From contig JAISJN010000004.1 of the NCBI GenBank assembly GCA_031261505.1, positions 160,162-224,161 of the forward strand: a stretch of 64,000 bases of DNA, given 5' to 3'. Below, one piece after another: positions 46,001-54,635 of the stretch. Below the pieces are notes generated by a model. The model had not been told where the DNA came from, ran no database searches, and saw only the letters and a program-made list of their open reading frames with translations. Numbering within the stretch: the first letter of the stretch is position 1; each line of letters opens with the position of its first letter. Made by a program: the position numbers and the translations under genes. Source of the DNA: Clostridioides sp. GTDB taxonomy: Bacteria > Bacillota > Clostridia > Peptostreptococcales > Peptostreptococcaceae.

Positions 46001-46484
46001 AAACAGGGCAGAACTGCTTATAGAAAACGAAAGAGCTACGGATATGCTCAAGTACGTGTACAAATTCATGATTGAAAACCAAAGGAGGGTAATAATAGCC
46101 TTGGTGGACGAGAGAGATATCACAGAAGAACGGATGATGAGGTACAGGGAAGAATCACACGTGTTCCCGATAATCCTGGACTTCAAACATCAGACTCAGA
46201 GGCAGCTGTTCAAATCTGCTATATATCAGATAAAGGACTACGGACTTTATCTGATAAACGGTACTGAAGCGCTTTTGGAAGATACTATAAAGACTTTGGA
46301 TGCAGATGAGAGGATAGGTCTCAACAGCAAGAAACTGGTCGATGTATTTATAAATATGTTGGTTAGGAGACAGAGCCTAAGAATATTTGACACAGATGTG
46401 AGTATAGACGAGGTAAACCTAGTAAAGAGCGAAGATATAGTAAGGGTGCAGGAATTGATTATACAGATGTACGGCAATAGATAA
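43098..46484 (+). CDS. Large SpoVK/CbbX-like protein with four AAA+ modules, two intact
   Basis: About 1128 residues. Module 1 (from about 45) has a changed Walker A, GDGETGKKT, and resembles ClpB/torsin-type AAA. Module 2 (Walker A GNAGTGKTN near 369; Walker B GGVLFIDEAYSL; sensor LAGYEKDIRRFL) and module 3 (GNPGTGKST near 636; GGVLFIDEAYAFFRSE) are intact CbbX/SpoVK-type ATPases. Module 4 (from about 880) keeps the fold but has GENGGSKNE and no acidic Walker B. Such proteins form rings that remodel partner proteins; SpoVK acts in sporulation. The start is TTG at 43098 with AGAGGTGA upstream; the GTG at 43089 overlaps that site. It is a lone gene with its own terminator. The substrate is unknown. 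Confidence 0.85.
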   Translation: MGNKKNLTEKFDMIYSELVDKLFGQDLLIKEVCNYFKENMETEKYGNIFLIGDGETGKKTIIRRIFDALKDQNREEASISEVDLSSYNFNFGDLAFLNDIFDLSKGNSRAILFKNTDKASKEIIDILSKLGSDRKICLNGRYQVKNGALIQAEEGLESSEVEEISCFYIGEKFLIFTSNNSNCDISKNISEEFYLSLDKVFHSKPLTDEEKDQLLEKEVLEAIKVVESKFRIEIMAENADVEEYSKLYSYIMKYYRKDNNFGVSDFVSYIFEKPLTNILDERLDSACREVSVFVEGEYIYARVCGIVYNFKDYSYPTLSEAEYNLNSVIGIQDLKDLMEKVKTNLKVQRIRERLSLPTFDISLNMIFAGNAGTGKTNVARITFEYLNALGVLSKGIFKEVSKADFVTKNLNEVSKRTDDIITSAIGGVLFIDEAYSLCESEDDKMGKEIVDALLKGIEDNRGNIVVILAGYEKDIRRFLSYNQGLESRFPNWIRFEDYTPKEMYKIAINIADSKGYRISDDVKPGLMNLFERNNYSGKNDLGNARFVRNIIENAIMDASKKYLSDSNKEIDLLEKDNFNFKVNTKFNLESKLSELTGLETVKDFLRTEYKLIVAQEKRRSAGIITKVDKNLNMVFVGNPGTGKSTVGNIVAEMLNNSGLLKTGNMVEANISSFTGGTERETLVKTSAKFNEAIGGVLFIDEAYAFFRSERGKIAFNILTDLIRTHLGDIVVIFSGVENKMMEMFEKIEPLGDIFTHWQVFDDYESEELFEMSLTTIKKKGFKLSDSAKEVLQESFSFVVESIGEHFKNGRFVNMYVEDIIRQQSIRIADRDISLYEMNLILGEDVENSGVINIDNEFNLEERLYELNFEEDIKSFVNRQYKFLRVQNKKKKYGLSSEKKILQNMVLVGENGGSKNEALNLLAQMYYSLGLIEYKKTEMIDAADILKSYDSGTSIYTMLYRKLGKMVIVNRAELLIENERATDMLKYVYKFMIENQRRVIIALVDERDITEERMMRYREESHVFPIILDFKHQTQRQLFKSAIYQIKDYGLYLINGTEALLEDTIKTLDADERIGLNSKKLVDVFINMLVRRQSLRIFDTDVSIDEVNLVKSEDIVRVQELIIQMYGNR

Positions 46485-46491
46485 TAGACTC

Positions 46492-46528
46492 GAGAATGGG
46501 CTGGTGCATTTTGCAACAGCCCATTCTC
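46492..46528 (+). terminator. Terminator after the AAA+ gene
   Basis: GAGAATGGGCTG pairs perfectly with CAGCCCATTCTC around a 13-base loop. A dispersed element starts 8 bases later. Confidence 0.8.
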
Positions 46529-46535
46529 AAGTTAT

Positions 46536-46632
46536 AACTTGAGATAAATGTCCCCCACCTCTACAGGTGCGGGCATAAATATCATTTCAGTGGGGGTAAA
46601 TCCCACACTGAAAGCGTTGAATCACCATTTAA
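46536..46632 (+). mobile_element. Dispersed element, full copy
   Basis: AACTTGAGATAAATGTCCCC, CTCTACAGGTGCGGGCATAA, ATTTCAGTGGGGG with CCCACACTGAAAG, and GTTGAATCACCATTTAA are all present. It is one of the closest copies to the consensus. The flanks are GTTAT on the left and TCGG on the right. Confidence 0.85.
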
Positions 46633-46733
46633 TCGGTATGTAATTTGACGCCTTAGTTGAATAAGCATTTAATGTAGTAAATAAAAGCGTATAAAGGCAA
46701 ATTCCTTTGATATTGATTACAAAAACAACAAAA

Positions 46734-46778
46734 GGCCTAACTAGAATAGAGAGGGAAGTAAAAAATTCTAGTTAGACC
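46734..46778 (-). terminator. Terminator after the AGCS symporter gene
   Basis: GGCCTAACTAGAAT pairs with ATTCTAGTTAGACC (one mismatch). On the minus strand the tail is TTTTGTTGTTTTT. It lies about 40 bases past the symporter stop. Confidence 0.75.
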
Positions 46779-46820
46779 AGTGTTTATAAAATCGACAATA
46801 ATATGTCTGGGAAAAGCTTA

Positions 46821-48182
46821 TTAATTATTTCCTATTTTACGCTCTGGTGCGTTTATATGTTCGAAGTATTTGTTTGTCTCAGAAATAATAATCGGAGACA
46901 GAACGAGAAGTGCTATCAAGTTTGGAATAGCCATCAAAGCGTTAAATATATCGGCTAACAACCAAACCACATCTAACTTCAAGAAACCACCGAGTAAAAC
47001 CATCAGTACGTAAAATACTCTGTAAGACTTGATCTGCTTAACACCAAATAGGTATTCAAAGCATCTCTCGCCGTAGTAATTCCATCCTAGGATAGTGGTA
47101 AATGCGAACAATGCTAAACTTATAGTAAGCAGTACCGGACCTAGAGAAAATACACTTCCAAAAGCCTGTTGCGTCATCACTGCACCTGCAGTATCAGAAC
47201 TCCAAACCCCTGTGATTATCAGTGATAACCCTGTTAAGTTACAGATGATTATCGTATCTATAAAAGTACCTGTCATAGATATAAGACCTTGTTCAGCTGG
47301 CCAATGAGTCTTGGCTGCAGCAGCTGCTATTGGAGCACTACCTAGACCCGATTCATTTGAAAACATACCACGGGCAACCCCGTTTCTAATTGCCATAGAT
47401 ATCGTAGCTCCTAAGAAACCTCCTGTAGCCGCTGTTGGGCTAAATGCATCTTTAAGTATAAGTGCGAATGTTGCTGGTATCTTATCTGCATTTGCGATTA
47501 GCACTATTGAGCAGATAATAATATAAATTATTGCCATAAAAGGTACTACCTTGGTAGAAACGTTTGAAATACTCTCAAGTCCATTGAAGATTATAACGGC
47601 AACAAATATTGCTAAAACAACTGATGTAACCCTAGGATCAACTCCAAAAGAACTATTTATTGAAGATGTAATAGAGTTAACCTGTGTGAATGTACCCATC
47701 CCCATAGTAGCGACTAAAACACCACTGGCTGCAAAGAATATTGCTAGAGGTTTGAACTTTTCTCCCATCCCCATAGTGATATAATGCATTGGACCACCAG
47801 CTATTTCACCGTTGTCGTCCGTCTTCCTGTATTTAATGGCTAGAACTCCTTCTGAGTACTTAGTAGCCATCCCGAAGAATCCTGCGAGACACATCCAAAA
47901 GAGTGCTCCTGGACCACCGGCTTTTATCGCTGTAGCAACTCCGACTATATTACCAGTACCGATCGTAGCTGCTAATGCAGTACATAATGCTGCAAAACTT
48001 GTAACATCGCCGCTGCCAGCGTTTTCCGCCTTGAATATAAGTTTAAGCGCTTTAGGTAGTTTGAATACCTGAAGAACTCCAAGGCGTATCGTGAGGTAAA
48101 AACCAGTACCCATTAGTAGAACGAGCAGTGGAGGTCCCCACACAAAACTATCAATTTTGTCTAAAACTGTGATAAAATCCAT
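46821..48182 (-). CDS. Sodium:alanine/glycine symporter (AGCS family)
   Basis: 453 residues with about ten hydrophobic segments. Family signatures are TALAATIGTGNIVGVATAI, GPGALFWMCLAGFFGMATKY, GGPMHYITMGMG and FSNESGLGSAPIAAAAA. It imports a small amino acid with sodium. The tandem glycine riboswitch in its leader points to glycine as the substrate or signal. AGGAGG lies 7 bases before the ATG. Confidence 0.94.
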   Translation of the reverse strand: MDFITVLDKIDSFVWGPPLLVLLMGTGFYLTIRLGVLQVFKLPKALKLIFKAENAGSGDVTSFAALCTALAATIGTGNIVGVATAIKAGGPGALFWMCLAGFFGMATKYSEGVLAIKYRKTDDNGEIAGGPMHYITMGMGEKFKPLAIFFAASGVLVATMGMGTFTQVNSITSSINSSFGVDPRVTSVVLAIFVAVIIFNGLESISNVSTKVVPFMAIIYIIICSIVLIANADKIPATFALILKDAFSPTAATGGFLGATISMAIRNGVARGMFSNESGLGSAPIAAAAAKTHWPAEQGLISMTGTFIDTIIICNLTGLSLIITGVWSSDTAGAVMTQQAFGSVFSLGPVLLTISLALFAFTTILGWNYYGERCFEYLFGVKQIKSYRVFYVLMVLLGGFLKLDVVWLLADIFNALMAIPNLIALLVLSPIIISETNKYFEHINAPERKIGNN

Positions 48183-48415
48183 ACTATATCCTCCTGATTA
48201 TGATAAATTATATCAGCCATATCATAATATGGAAATGGAACTTAGGAAGTTATAGAAACAGATTTTCAATATACCAGCCAAAAGCATGAGGAAAGTAGAA
48301 AAATCATGTGGATTAGTCTAAACCCATGTCAGCGATATCAAAACTATGACAATCGATAATAATTAAGTATTGCGTATAAAAGTTCATGTCATGTTTTTCT
48401 ATATTGGTAGAATTC

Positions 48416-48562
48416 ACTGTCCTTTTGCCTGAGAGATTGAGCATATCTGCCTTGCCCCTTCGGCGCCCATTACGGGACTCTCCAGAGTTCCATTGATATT
48501 ACAGTCCTGCATAAATGCACCTGAAAGTTTTACTTCTTCGGTGACCCAAGGGTCTCTCCTAT
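48416..48562 (-). promoter_or_regulatory. Tandem glycine riboswitch
   Basis: Read on the minus strand, aptamer 1 is GGAGAGACCCTTGGGTCACC, GAAGAAGTAAAACTTTCAGG and CAGGACTGT. Aptamer 2 is TGGAGAGTCCC, GCGCCGAAGGGGCAAGGC and AATCTCTCAGGCAAAAGGAC. These are the conserved cores of the two-aptamer class. The nearest downstream gene on that strand is the AGCS symporter, about 230 bases away, so glycine controls its uptake gene. Whether it is an on or an off switch was not decided. Confidence 0.92.
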
Positions 48563-48782
48563 AATATCTTAACCATTTTTAATTTAATATGATTCTAGCT
48601 AAACAACTGATATATGAGTCAACTGACACTAATTTAAGAGTAGTCTCAATTAGCCCAAAATAACAATTGGTTAAGTACAGTATACATTGGTGAAAATTGT
48701 TTGTCAAATGAAAATTGTGTTTAATTCAAATAAATATGCTAAATGCTGCTGCACCTAAGCCTAGATTAAACTGGGCTCGAGG

Positions 48783-48814
48783 ATTTAAGTGATTGGCATA
48801 TCCCTCACTTAAAT
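48783..48814. repeat. Perfect 10-bp inverted repeat
   Basis: ATTTAAGTGA and TCACTTAAAT are separated by 12 bases in the gap between the two divergent riboswitch transcripts. No T run follows. It may be an operator or a remnant. The rest of 48566-48910 shows nothing I can name. Confidence 0.4.
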
Positions 48815-48914
48815 AAGAATTATTTGCCAAACCAAGAAATTAGAAATAATTCGTAAGTTATAAAATATTCGAAAATAAATATTAATCTATGAGAAATAAA
48901 TTTCAAATATAGTA

Positions 48915-48943
48915 TTGACATTTTTTTTCAGATGATCTAATAT
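48915..48943 (+). promoter_or_regulatory. Promoter of the metNIQ transcript
   Basis: TTGACA (48915-48920) and TAATAT (48938-48943), 17 bases apart; a TATAAT overlaps at 48941. It lies about 40 bases upstream of the S-box. Confidence 0.65.
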
Positions 48944-48979
48944 AATAAATCATAGCAAAAGAAAAATAAAAAATTAAGA

Positions 48980-49136
48980 TAACGTCTTATCAAGAGCGGT
49001 GGAGGGGCTGGCCCTATGAAACCCGGCAACCAGTATATTTTATATACAATGGTGCTAAATCCTGCAACTATATTAGTTGATAGATGAGTGTAAATTAAGC
49101 CTATAAAGGCCCGAGTTTATGCTCGGGCCTTTTTTA
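48980..49136 (+). promoter_or_regulatory. SAM-I riboswitch (S-box)
   Basis: The aptamer has CTTATCAAGAGCGGTGGAGG, GACTGGCCC-like GGCTGGCCCTATGAAACCCG, GCAACC, ATGGTGCTAAATCCTGC and GATAGATGAG, all S-box core parts. A terminator, GGCCCGAG with CTCGGGCC and TTTTTT (49108-49135), follows. When SAM is plentiful, transcription would stop before metN. Confidence 0.95.
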
Positions 49137-49172
49137 AGATTTGAGTGTTATCAGATGATTGGAGGAAATATA

Positions 49173-50144
49173 TTGATTGAAATTAGAGGTGTAGAAAAAT
49201 ACTTCGGAGCGACTAAAGTTCTAGAAGACATAAATTTGGATATAGATTCCGGTGAGATATATGGGATAGTAGGTCACAGTGGTGCGGGAAAATCTACACT
49301 GCTCAGATGCATAAATGGACTTGAGGACTATCAAGGAGGAAGTATCAAGGTATCTGGAAAGGAGGTACGAGATCTAAACGAAGAGGAAATAAGAAATTTG
49401 AGAAAGGATCTTGGAATGATATTTCAGCATTTTTCGCTCTTAGAGAGAAGAACTGTGTTTGAAAATGTATCACTTCCACTTGAATGTTTTGGATACCAAA
49501 AGTCAGACATCAAAAAGAGGGTTGACGAACTATTAGAGATAGTTGGCATAGCCGATAAGAGTGGTGTAAAACCCAAGAACCTCAGCGGTGGTCAGAAGCA
49601 GAGGGTAGCGATTGCCAGGGCATTGGCGCTAAATCCAAAGGTAATGCTCTGTGACGAGGCGACGAGTGCCTTGGATCCAAACACTACAAAGTCGATACTT
49701 GCGCTCTTAGATGATATAAATAAGAAATTTGGAATAACTATAATAATGGTTACCCACCAAATGGAGGTTATCAAGCAGATATGTAGCAAGGTCGCAATAA
49801 TGGAAGAAGGAAGGGTGCTAGAGGTAGGACCAACCGAAGATATATTCCTAAAAAACAGTAAAAATCTCAGAAAGTTAATAGGAGAGGACAATATAATCCT
49901 GCCAGAAGGAACTAATATAAAGCTAATGTTTCCAAAGGAGGATTCGAATAAGCCGATAATAACTACAATGGCTAAGGAATTAGACATAGATATATCTATA
50001 ATATTTGGAAAGTTAGAGCAATTTAAAGAAGATATACTTGGATCGCTTATCATAAACATCGAAGAAAAGGATGGAGACGGCGTAAAGAAATTTTTAGATG
50101 AGAAGGGAATAGGATGGGAGGAGATAGAAAATGGCGTTAAATGA
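49173..50144 (+). CDS. metN: Methionine ABC transporter ATP-binding protein
   Basis: 323 residues. ATPase with Walker A GHSGAGKST, signature LSGGQKQR and Walker B VMLCDEATSALDP, then the C-terminal NIL domain (about 245-323; SLIINIEEKDGDG) that senses methionine. The start is TTG at 49173, with GGAGG 8 bases upstream; the in-frame ATG at 49119 lies inside the riboswitch terminator and is rejected. Its end overlaps metI by 14 bases. Confidence 0.95.
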   Translation: MIEIRGVEKYFGATKVLEDINLDIDSGEIYGIVGHSGAGKSTLLRCINGLEDYQGGSIKVSGKEVRDLNEEEIRNLRKDLGMIFQHFSLLERRTVFENVSLPLECFGYQKSDIKKRVDELLEIVGIADKSGVKPKNLSGGQKQRVAIARALALNPKVMLCDEATSALDPNTTKSILALLDDINKKFGITIIMVTHQMEVIKQICSKVAIMEEGRVLEVGPTEDIFLKNSKNLRKLIGEDNIILPEGTNIKLMFPKEDSNKPIITTMAKELDIDISIIFGKLEQFKEDILGSLIINIEEKDGDGVKKFLDEKGIGWEEIENGVK

Positions 50145-50787
50145 ATTCTTAAAAACCATGTTTGTCGATGCCTTGTTTCAGACGCTGTATATGACAATAG
50201 TACCGACGGTGGTGGCGACAGTCTTGGGATTTATGTTGGCAATAATCTTGGTAGTGACCGCGCCTAAGGGGTTGAAGCCGAACTACATGGTAAACAAGGT
50301 ACTCGGAGTTATAGTAAATGTACTAAGAAGTTTCCCGTTTATTATACTTATAATAGCGCTTTTCCCGATTACGAGGTTGATAACGGGAACCTCTATAGGG
50401 GAGACAGCCGCCTTAGTACCGATTACGATAGGAGCTGCACCATTTATAGCTAGGGTAATAGAAAGTGCGTTAAACGAAGTAGAACCAGGACTTATAGAAG
50501 CAGCTAAATCGTTTGGAGCGACTAAGACTCAGATAATATTTAAGGTAATGATTAAAGAGGCAATGCCTTCTATAGCAACAGGCGTGACATTGTCGTCAAT
50601 ATCTATAATCGGATACACAGCGATGGCAGGTGCAGTTGGAGCTGGAGGTTTTGGAAATGTCGCTATTGTGTATGGATATCAGCAGTTTGACACAAATATA
50701 ATGATATACACAGTTGTGGCACTTATCATATTGGTACAGCTAATACAGGGTGCAGGCAACCTTTTATACAAAAAACTCAGAAATTAG
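50131..50787 (+). CDS. metI: Methionine ABC transporter permease
   Basis: 218 residues with five hydrophobic segments and the permease loop EAAKSFGATKTQIIFKVMIKEA that contacts MetN. LRSFPFIILIIALFPITR is typical of MetI. GGGAGGAG lies about 10 bases before the ATG. It pairs with MetN at the membrane to import D- and L-methionine. Confidence 0.95.
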   Translation: MALNEFLKTMFVDALFQTLYMTIVPTVVATVLGFMLAIILVVTAPKGLKPNYMVNKVLGVIVNVLRSFPFIILIIALFPITRLITGTSIGETAALVPITIGAAPFIARVIESALNEVEPGLIEAAKSFGATKTQIIFKVMIKEAMPSIATGVTLSSISIIGYTAMAGAVGAGGFGNVAIVYGYQQFDTNIMIYTVVALIILVQLIQGAGNLLYKKLRN

Positions 50788-50789
50788 TA

Positions 50790-50875
50790 AGCGGGCATAA
50801 ATCTCAGTGGTGGTTAAATCCTCCACCACGTGATTACCAGCACAGGCACTCACCAGCACAGGCAATAACTATTTA
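50790..50875 (+). mobile_element. Dispersed element, subfamily copy inside the met operon
   Basis: GCGGGCATAAATCTCAGTGG and TTAAATCCTCCACCACGTGA match the middle of the family. The tail TTACCAGCACAGGCA is followed by a near repeat, TCACCAGCACAGGCA. The left half is missing. It separates metI from metQ by 130 bp and may alter how much metQ is made. Confidence 0.6.
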
Positions 50876-50920
50876 GTGGATATAGAAATTATTAAAAATA
50901 AAATTAATGGAGGAACGATT

Positions 50921-51742
50921 ATGAAAGCAAAAAAATTATTGGGAATAAGCTTATCTGTGTTACTGACACTAGGGGCGGCTGGCTGCTCATCGAAACCAGC
51001 TGAAAAAGAGGCAGCAAAATCAGGAGACGACAAGGTAATCGTCGTAGGTGCGACTCCAAATCCGCACGCTGAAATACTCGAGCAGTTGAAACCAGTTTTA
51101 AAGGAAAAAGGATACGAACTACAGGTCAAAGTATTCAACGACTACGTAATACCGAATACAGCCTTATCTGAAGGATCGCTAGACGCAAATTATTTCCAAC
51201 ACATTCCGTACTTAGAGGAAACAGTAAAGGAAAAGGGATATAAATTAACTTCAGTTGCAAAAATACATCTAGAGCCATTAGGGCTTTACTCTAAGGAATT
51301 AAAGGATGTAAAAAATCTAAAAGACGGAGCTACGATAGCTATACCAAATGACGCTACAAACATGGCAAGAGCTCTAAAATTACTTGCTGACAACGGAGTA
51401 CTGAAGGTAAAAGACGCTGAACTCATAACTAAGAACGATATTACAGAAAACCCTAAGAAAATAGTTATAAAAGAATTGAACGCCGAGCAGCTGGCTACAG
51501 TGCTTCAAGATGTAGACGCAGCGGTTATAAATACTAACTACGCATTGACTGCCAAGTTAAATCCTACAAAAGACGCGTTGATACTAGAGGCAAAAGATTC
51601 TCCATATTCAAATGTAATAGCTACAAGGGAAGATAATAAGGACAGCGAAAAGATAAAAGCGCTTGTAGAAGCAATACAGAGTGATCAGATTAAAAAATTC
51701 ATAGAAGAAAAATATGAAGGTTGTATAATTCCTTCATTCTAG
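50921..51742 (+). CDS. metQ: Methionine-binding lipoprotein
   Basis: 273 residues. A lipoprotein signal with lipobox LGAAGCSS anchors it outside the membrane. The binding domain has VGATPNPHAEILEQLKPVL, NYFQHIPYLEE and DAAVINTNYAL, all typical of NlpA/MetQ. The ATG at 50921 is chosen because GGAGG lies 7 bases upstream; the GTG at 50876 is in the dispersed element. Confidence 0.95.
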   Translation: MKAKKLLGISLSVLLTLGAAGCSSKPAEKEAAKSGDDKVIVVGATPNPHAEILEQLKPVLKEKGYELQVKVFNDYVIPNTALSEGSLDANYFQHIPYLEETVKEKGYKLTSVAKIHLEPLGLYSKELKDVKNLKDGATIAIPNDATNMARALKLLADNGVLKVKDAELITKNDITENPKKIVIKELNAEQLATVLQDVDAAVINTNYALTAKLNPTKDALILEAKDSPYSNVIATREDNKDSEKIKALVEAIQSDQIKKFIEEKYEGCIIPSF

Positions 51743-51804
51743 TGTAAATCTAGGCAGAGTTATGGTAGTACAGGATAAACATAGAATAGACCTAAATAGG
51801 AAAG

Positions 51805-51830
51805 GTAAGTAAATTTTTACTTACTTTTTT
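51805..51830 (+). terminator. Terminator after metQ
   Basis: GTAAGTAAA pairs with TTTACTTAC, followed by a T run. It ends the metNIQ transcript. Confidence 0.75.
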
Positions 51831-51913
51831 TATTTGCTTCAAGAATTGACAAAATATCTTATCTAAACATGTTAAAATAAAGTATCGAGATCAAAACAAA
51901 GAGGGGATATTTA

Positions 51914-54556
51914 ATGGAATTAAAGAAGTTGTTTAGAGATAACAGATGGATGTCTTTGTATATGGCAGGACTAGGAGTAGTAATGTTCATAAATCCAAAT
52001 GCGTTCATATTTCTGATAAGCATTTTTGCAATATCGGTGCTCTGTATTTTCATATACACTCGCTCCTATATAATAGAGGGTGAAGATATACTGGCAGATG
52101 CATTTATCAGCTGCAGCGTGCTAGTAGTACTGCCGTGTATATACGGAATGACCTTGCATACGAACAACCATATCATCACGGTACTTACAATTATGAATAT
52201 ATCAGGACCTATGTACTATAGGTCGATCCAACGCAATAAATTTAATAAGTTTCTAACTTATTCGATCTACTTTGTATCGTTTACAGCCTTGTATATGTGT
52301 AAGGTAACTTTTGGTTCAGTCGTCGCAGGTAAAATCACGCTACTTGCAAATGTTGTATTGTGTATATATAATTTCAGCATAATAGCATATAAAGTCGACA
52401 ATCATACAGATGAGATAAATACCCTGGTTCACGATTGTTCATTCGTGTTTTTGGCAAATATTCTGTTCGCATTTCTATTTGCAAGTCCCAGTGTAATAAA
52501 CAAGGTAAAAAACACACATGTAGAACTATATCTACTAACTATGTACATTTACTACATCTACGCAACTAGGATAAAAGACAAGGTAGTGATGTCACACTCT
52601 ACCTTATATGAAAGCAATGTAAGACTTAACAAAAACAGACAGAAGCTAGACAAGTTAAATATGGCTATAAAACAGGATCTGGTAATACAAGAAAAATTAA
52701 ACGAGTACATATTACAGAGAAAAGAACTTTTGGAAAAGGCACTCGATACCATGCCTGATGCGTGGGCGATAATGGAGCGAGACCTGTCCATAAGCTACTA
52801 CAACAAGAAATACGAGGCAGAATTTGTTGACGAGTCAGGCAAGGACAAGGTATTTCTAGACGTAATAAGGGAGAGCAAAAAGGTATTTGATAAACTGGGG
52901 GCAAAGATATCTATATCGGATAAAAAAGTAGATATATACGATAAAAAATTCCTTCTAAATGTAAATCACGATAAGCACCACGATAACTATCTAATAAGCT
53001 TAAACGACATCACCGCAGAGTCGATAATGGACAAAAAATTAAAGGAAATAAATGAGGATTACGAAAAGATAGTTATGAACATACCCTGTCCAATAGCGAT
53101 AAGGACAACTGGAGAAGACGATGAGAAGAACGTATTGATGCAGGTAAATGATAGTTTTATAAAAAGTTTTGGGATAAGCGAAGAAGAGCTGTTGAAATAC
53201 ACAATAAAAGAGTATATAGATAAATTCGAACTTAGGATATTTGACAGCAATAAATTCGACGTGGTAGATATACATGACATAGAGGCTAGAAAATTTATAG
53301 AAGACAGCAAGGAGAAGAGGGGGATAATAGACTACAGCATAGTAGACAGCTATGGGAACAGGAGAATAGAAGAGGTAAGACTTGCGGACTACTATATAGA
53401 AAACAATATCTTTGAACTGTTGACGTTTAAAGATATATCAGAAGAGATAGATATATTGAGTGAAATAAACAATAGAAGTATAACCTATGAAAAAATACTA
53501 GATGCCATACCAGAGGCTATATTCCTCGAAAATATATCGACTTCAAGGGTAATATACACAAACAAGGCGTTTGTAGACCTATTTGGAATTGAAGACGATA
53601 CGAGTGGCGAGGTGACTCAAAAGTACAGAAATATACTGGTTAAAAAATACATCAATAATCTTAAGATAGGAAATCAAGGCAAGTACATTAACATAGTGAA
53701 CGAGAAAAATACAATCAAAGAGGTAGAACTCGTTTCAAGGAAGATATACTTTGGTCAGAGAGAGTGTAAGGTGAGGATAATAAGGGATTTGAGTGTCCAG
53801 AGGAAATCTGAAAAGATGCAAAAATCGCTTTTCAAACAGAGGGCGTACGACCAGATGAAGATGGAATTCTATGCAAATATTTCTCATGAATTGAAAACGC
53901 CTTTGAACAATATATACAGCTCATCTCAGCTGATAGAAAAGCTGTTTGAAGGAGGAAAGATAAAGGAGAGCACAGATGTTTTAGACAACCATTTGAGAAT
54001 CACAAAACAGAATATGTTTAGGTTGATGAAGCTTATAGACAATATAATAAATATATCCCAGATTAAGTCTGAAATATATATGGTAAATATAGAGAAATTT
54101 AATGTAGTGGAGGCGGTAGAGGATATAGTAGCATCCACAGATGCCTACTACAAATCAAATAATATAGATCTAGTGTTTGATACAAATGAAGAGGTAATTA
54201 TGGTAGAACTCGACCCAGAGTCTATCGAGAGGATAGTGTTAAATCTACTATCAAACTCCATAAAATTCACACAGCCTGGTGGGAAGATAACCGTAGGGGT
54301 GTATAAGAATGGAAAAAACGTGGAGCTCATGGTAAAGGATACTGGTGTTGGAATAAAAGGAGAGAAGCTCAAGGAAATCTTCGGTAGGTTCAATCAGATT
54401 GAGGACAGTGGGGTTTCAAATGAATTTGGTAGCGGAATAGGGTTGTTTTTAACAAAGTCGCTCGTCGACGCTCAAAAAGGGAAGATAGATATAGAGAGCG
54501 AAATAAATGAGGGAACTGAGATAACGATAACTTTCTCGGTCATGGACTCAGAATAA
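51914..54556 (+). CDS. Orphan membrane sensor histidine kinase with PAS domains
   Basis: 880 residues. About eight hydrophobic segments in the first 225 residues are followed by a short coiled coil, PAS-like domains (about 275-370, 385-500 and 530-640), a HisKA domain with the phosphate-accepting histidine in FYANISHELKTPLNN (near 657), and an ATPase domain with LNLLSNSIKFT (near 776) and FGSGIGLFLTKSLV (near 840). No response regulator gene is next to it. In clostridia such orphans may phosphorylate Spo0A, which would fit the sporulation-type genes here; that is only a suggestion. GAGGGG precedes the ATG. Confidence 0.9.
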   Translation: MELKKLFRDNRWMSLYMAGLGVVMFINPNAFIFLISIFAISVLCIFIYTRSYIIEGEDILADAFISCSVLVVLPCIYGMTLHTNNHIITVLTIMNISGPMYYRSIQRNKFNKFLTYSIYFVSFTALYMCKVTFGSVVAGKITLLANVVLCIYNFSIIAYKVDNHTDEINTLVHDCSFVFLANILFAFLFASPSVINKVKNTHVELYLLTMYIYYIYATRIKDKVVMSHSTLYESNVRLNKNRQKLDKLNMAIKQDLVIQEKLNEYILQRKELLEKALDTMPDAWAIMERDLSISYYNKKYEAEFVDESGKDKVFLDVIRESKKVFDKLGAKISISDKKVDIYDKKFLLNVNHDKHHDNYLISLNDITAESIMDKKLKEINEDYEKIVMNIPCPIAIRTTGEDDEKNVLMQVNDSFIKSFGISEEELLKYTIKEYIDKFELRIFDSNKFDVVDIHDIEARKFIEDSKEKRGIIDYSIVDSYGNRRIEEVRLADYYIENNIFELLTFKDISEEIDILSEINNRSITYEKILDAIPEAIFLENISTSRVIYTNKAFVDLFGIEDDTSGEVTQKYRNILVKKYINNLKIGNQGKYINIVNEKNTIKEVELVSRKIYFGQRECKVRIIRDLSVQRKSEKMQKSLFKQRAYDQMKMEFYANISHELKTPLNNIYSSSQLIEKLFEGGKIKESTDVLDNHLRITKQNMFRLMKLIDNIINISQIKSEIYMVNIEKFNVVEAVEDIVASTDAYYKSNNIDLVFDTNEEVIMVELDPESIERIVLNLLSNSIKFTQPGGKITVGVYKNGKNVELMVKDTGVGIKGEKLKEIFGRFNQIEDSGVSNEFGSGIGLFLTKSLVDAQKGKIDIESEINEGTEITITFSVMDSE

Positions 54557-54574
54557 AATATTTAAATAGTAATT

Positions 54575-54633
54575 GCTTGTGCTGTAAAGTGCTTGTGTTG
54601 TAAAGTGCTTGTGCTGTAAAGTGCTTGTACTGA
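54575..54633. repeat. 16-bp tandem repeat
   Basis: GCTTGTGCTGTAAAGT is repeated three times (second copy with one change), followed by a partial fourth, GCTTGTACTGA. It lies between the kinase stop and a long palindrome. It has the look of recent slippage. Confidence 0.85.
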
Positions 54634-54635
54634 AA

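Noticed and set aside
49119..49172. An upstream in-frame ATG for metN
   Set aside because: It lies inside the S-box terminator. The TTG at 49173 has a proper GGAGG site and matches the family start.
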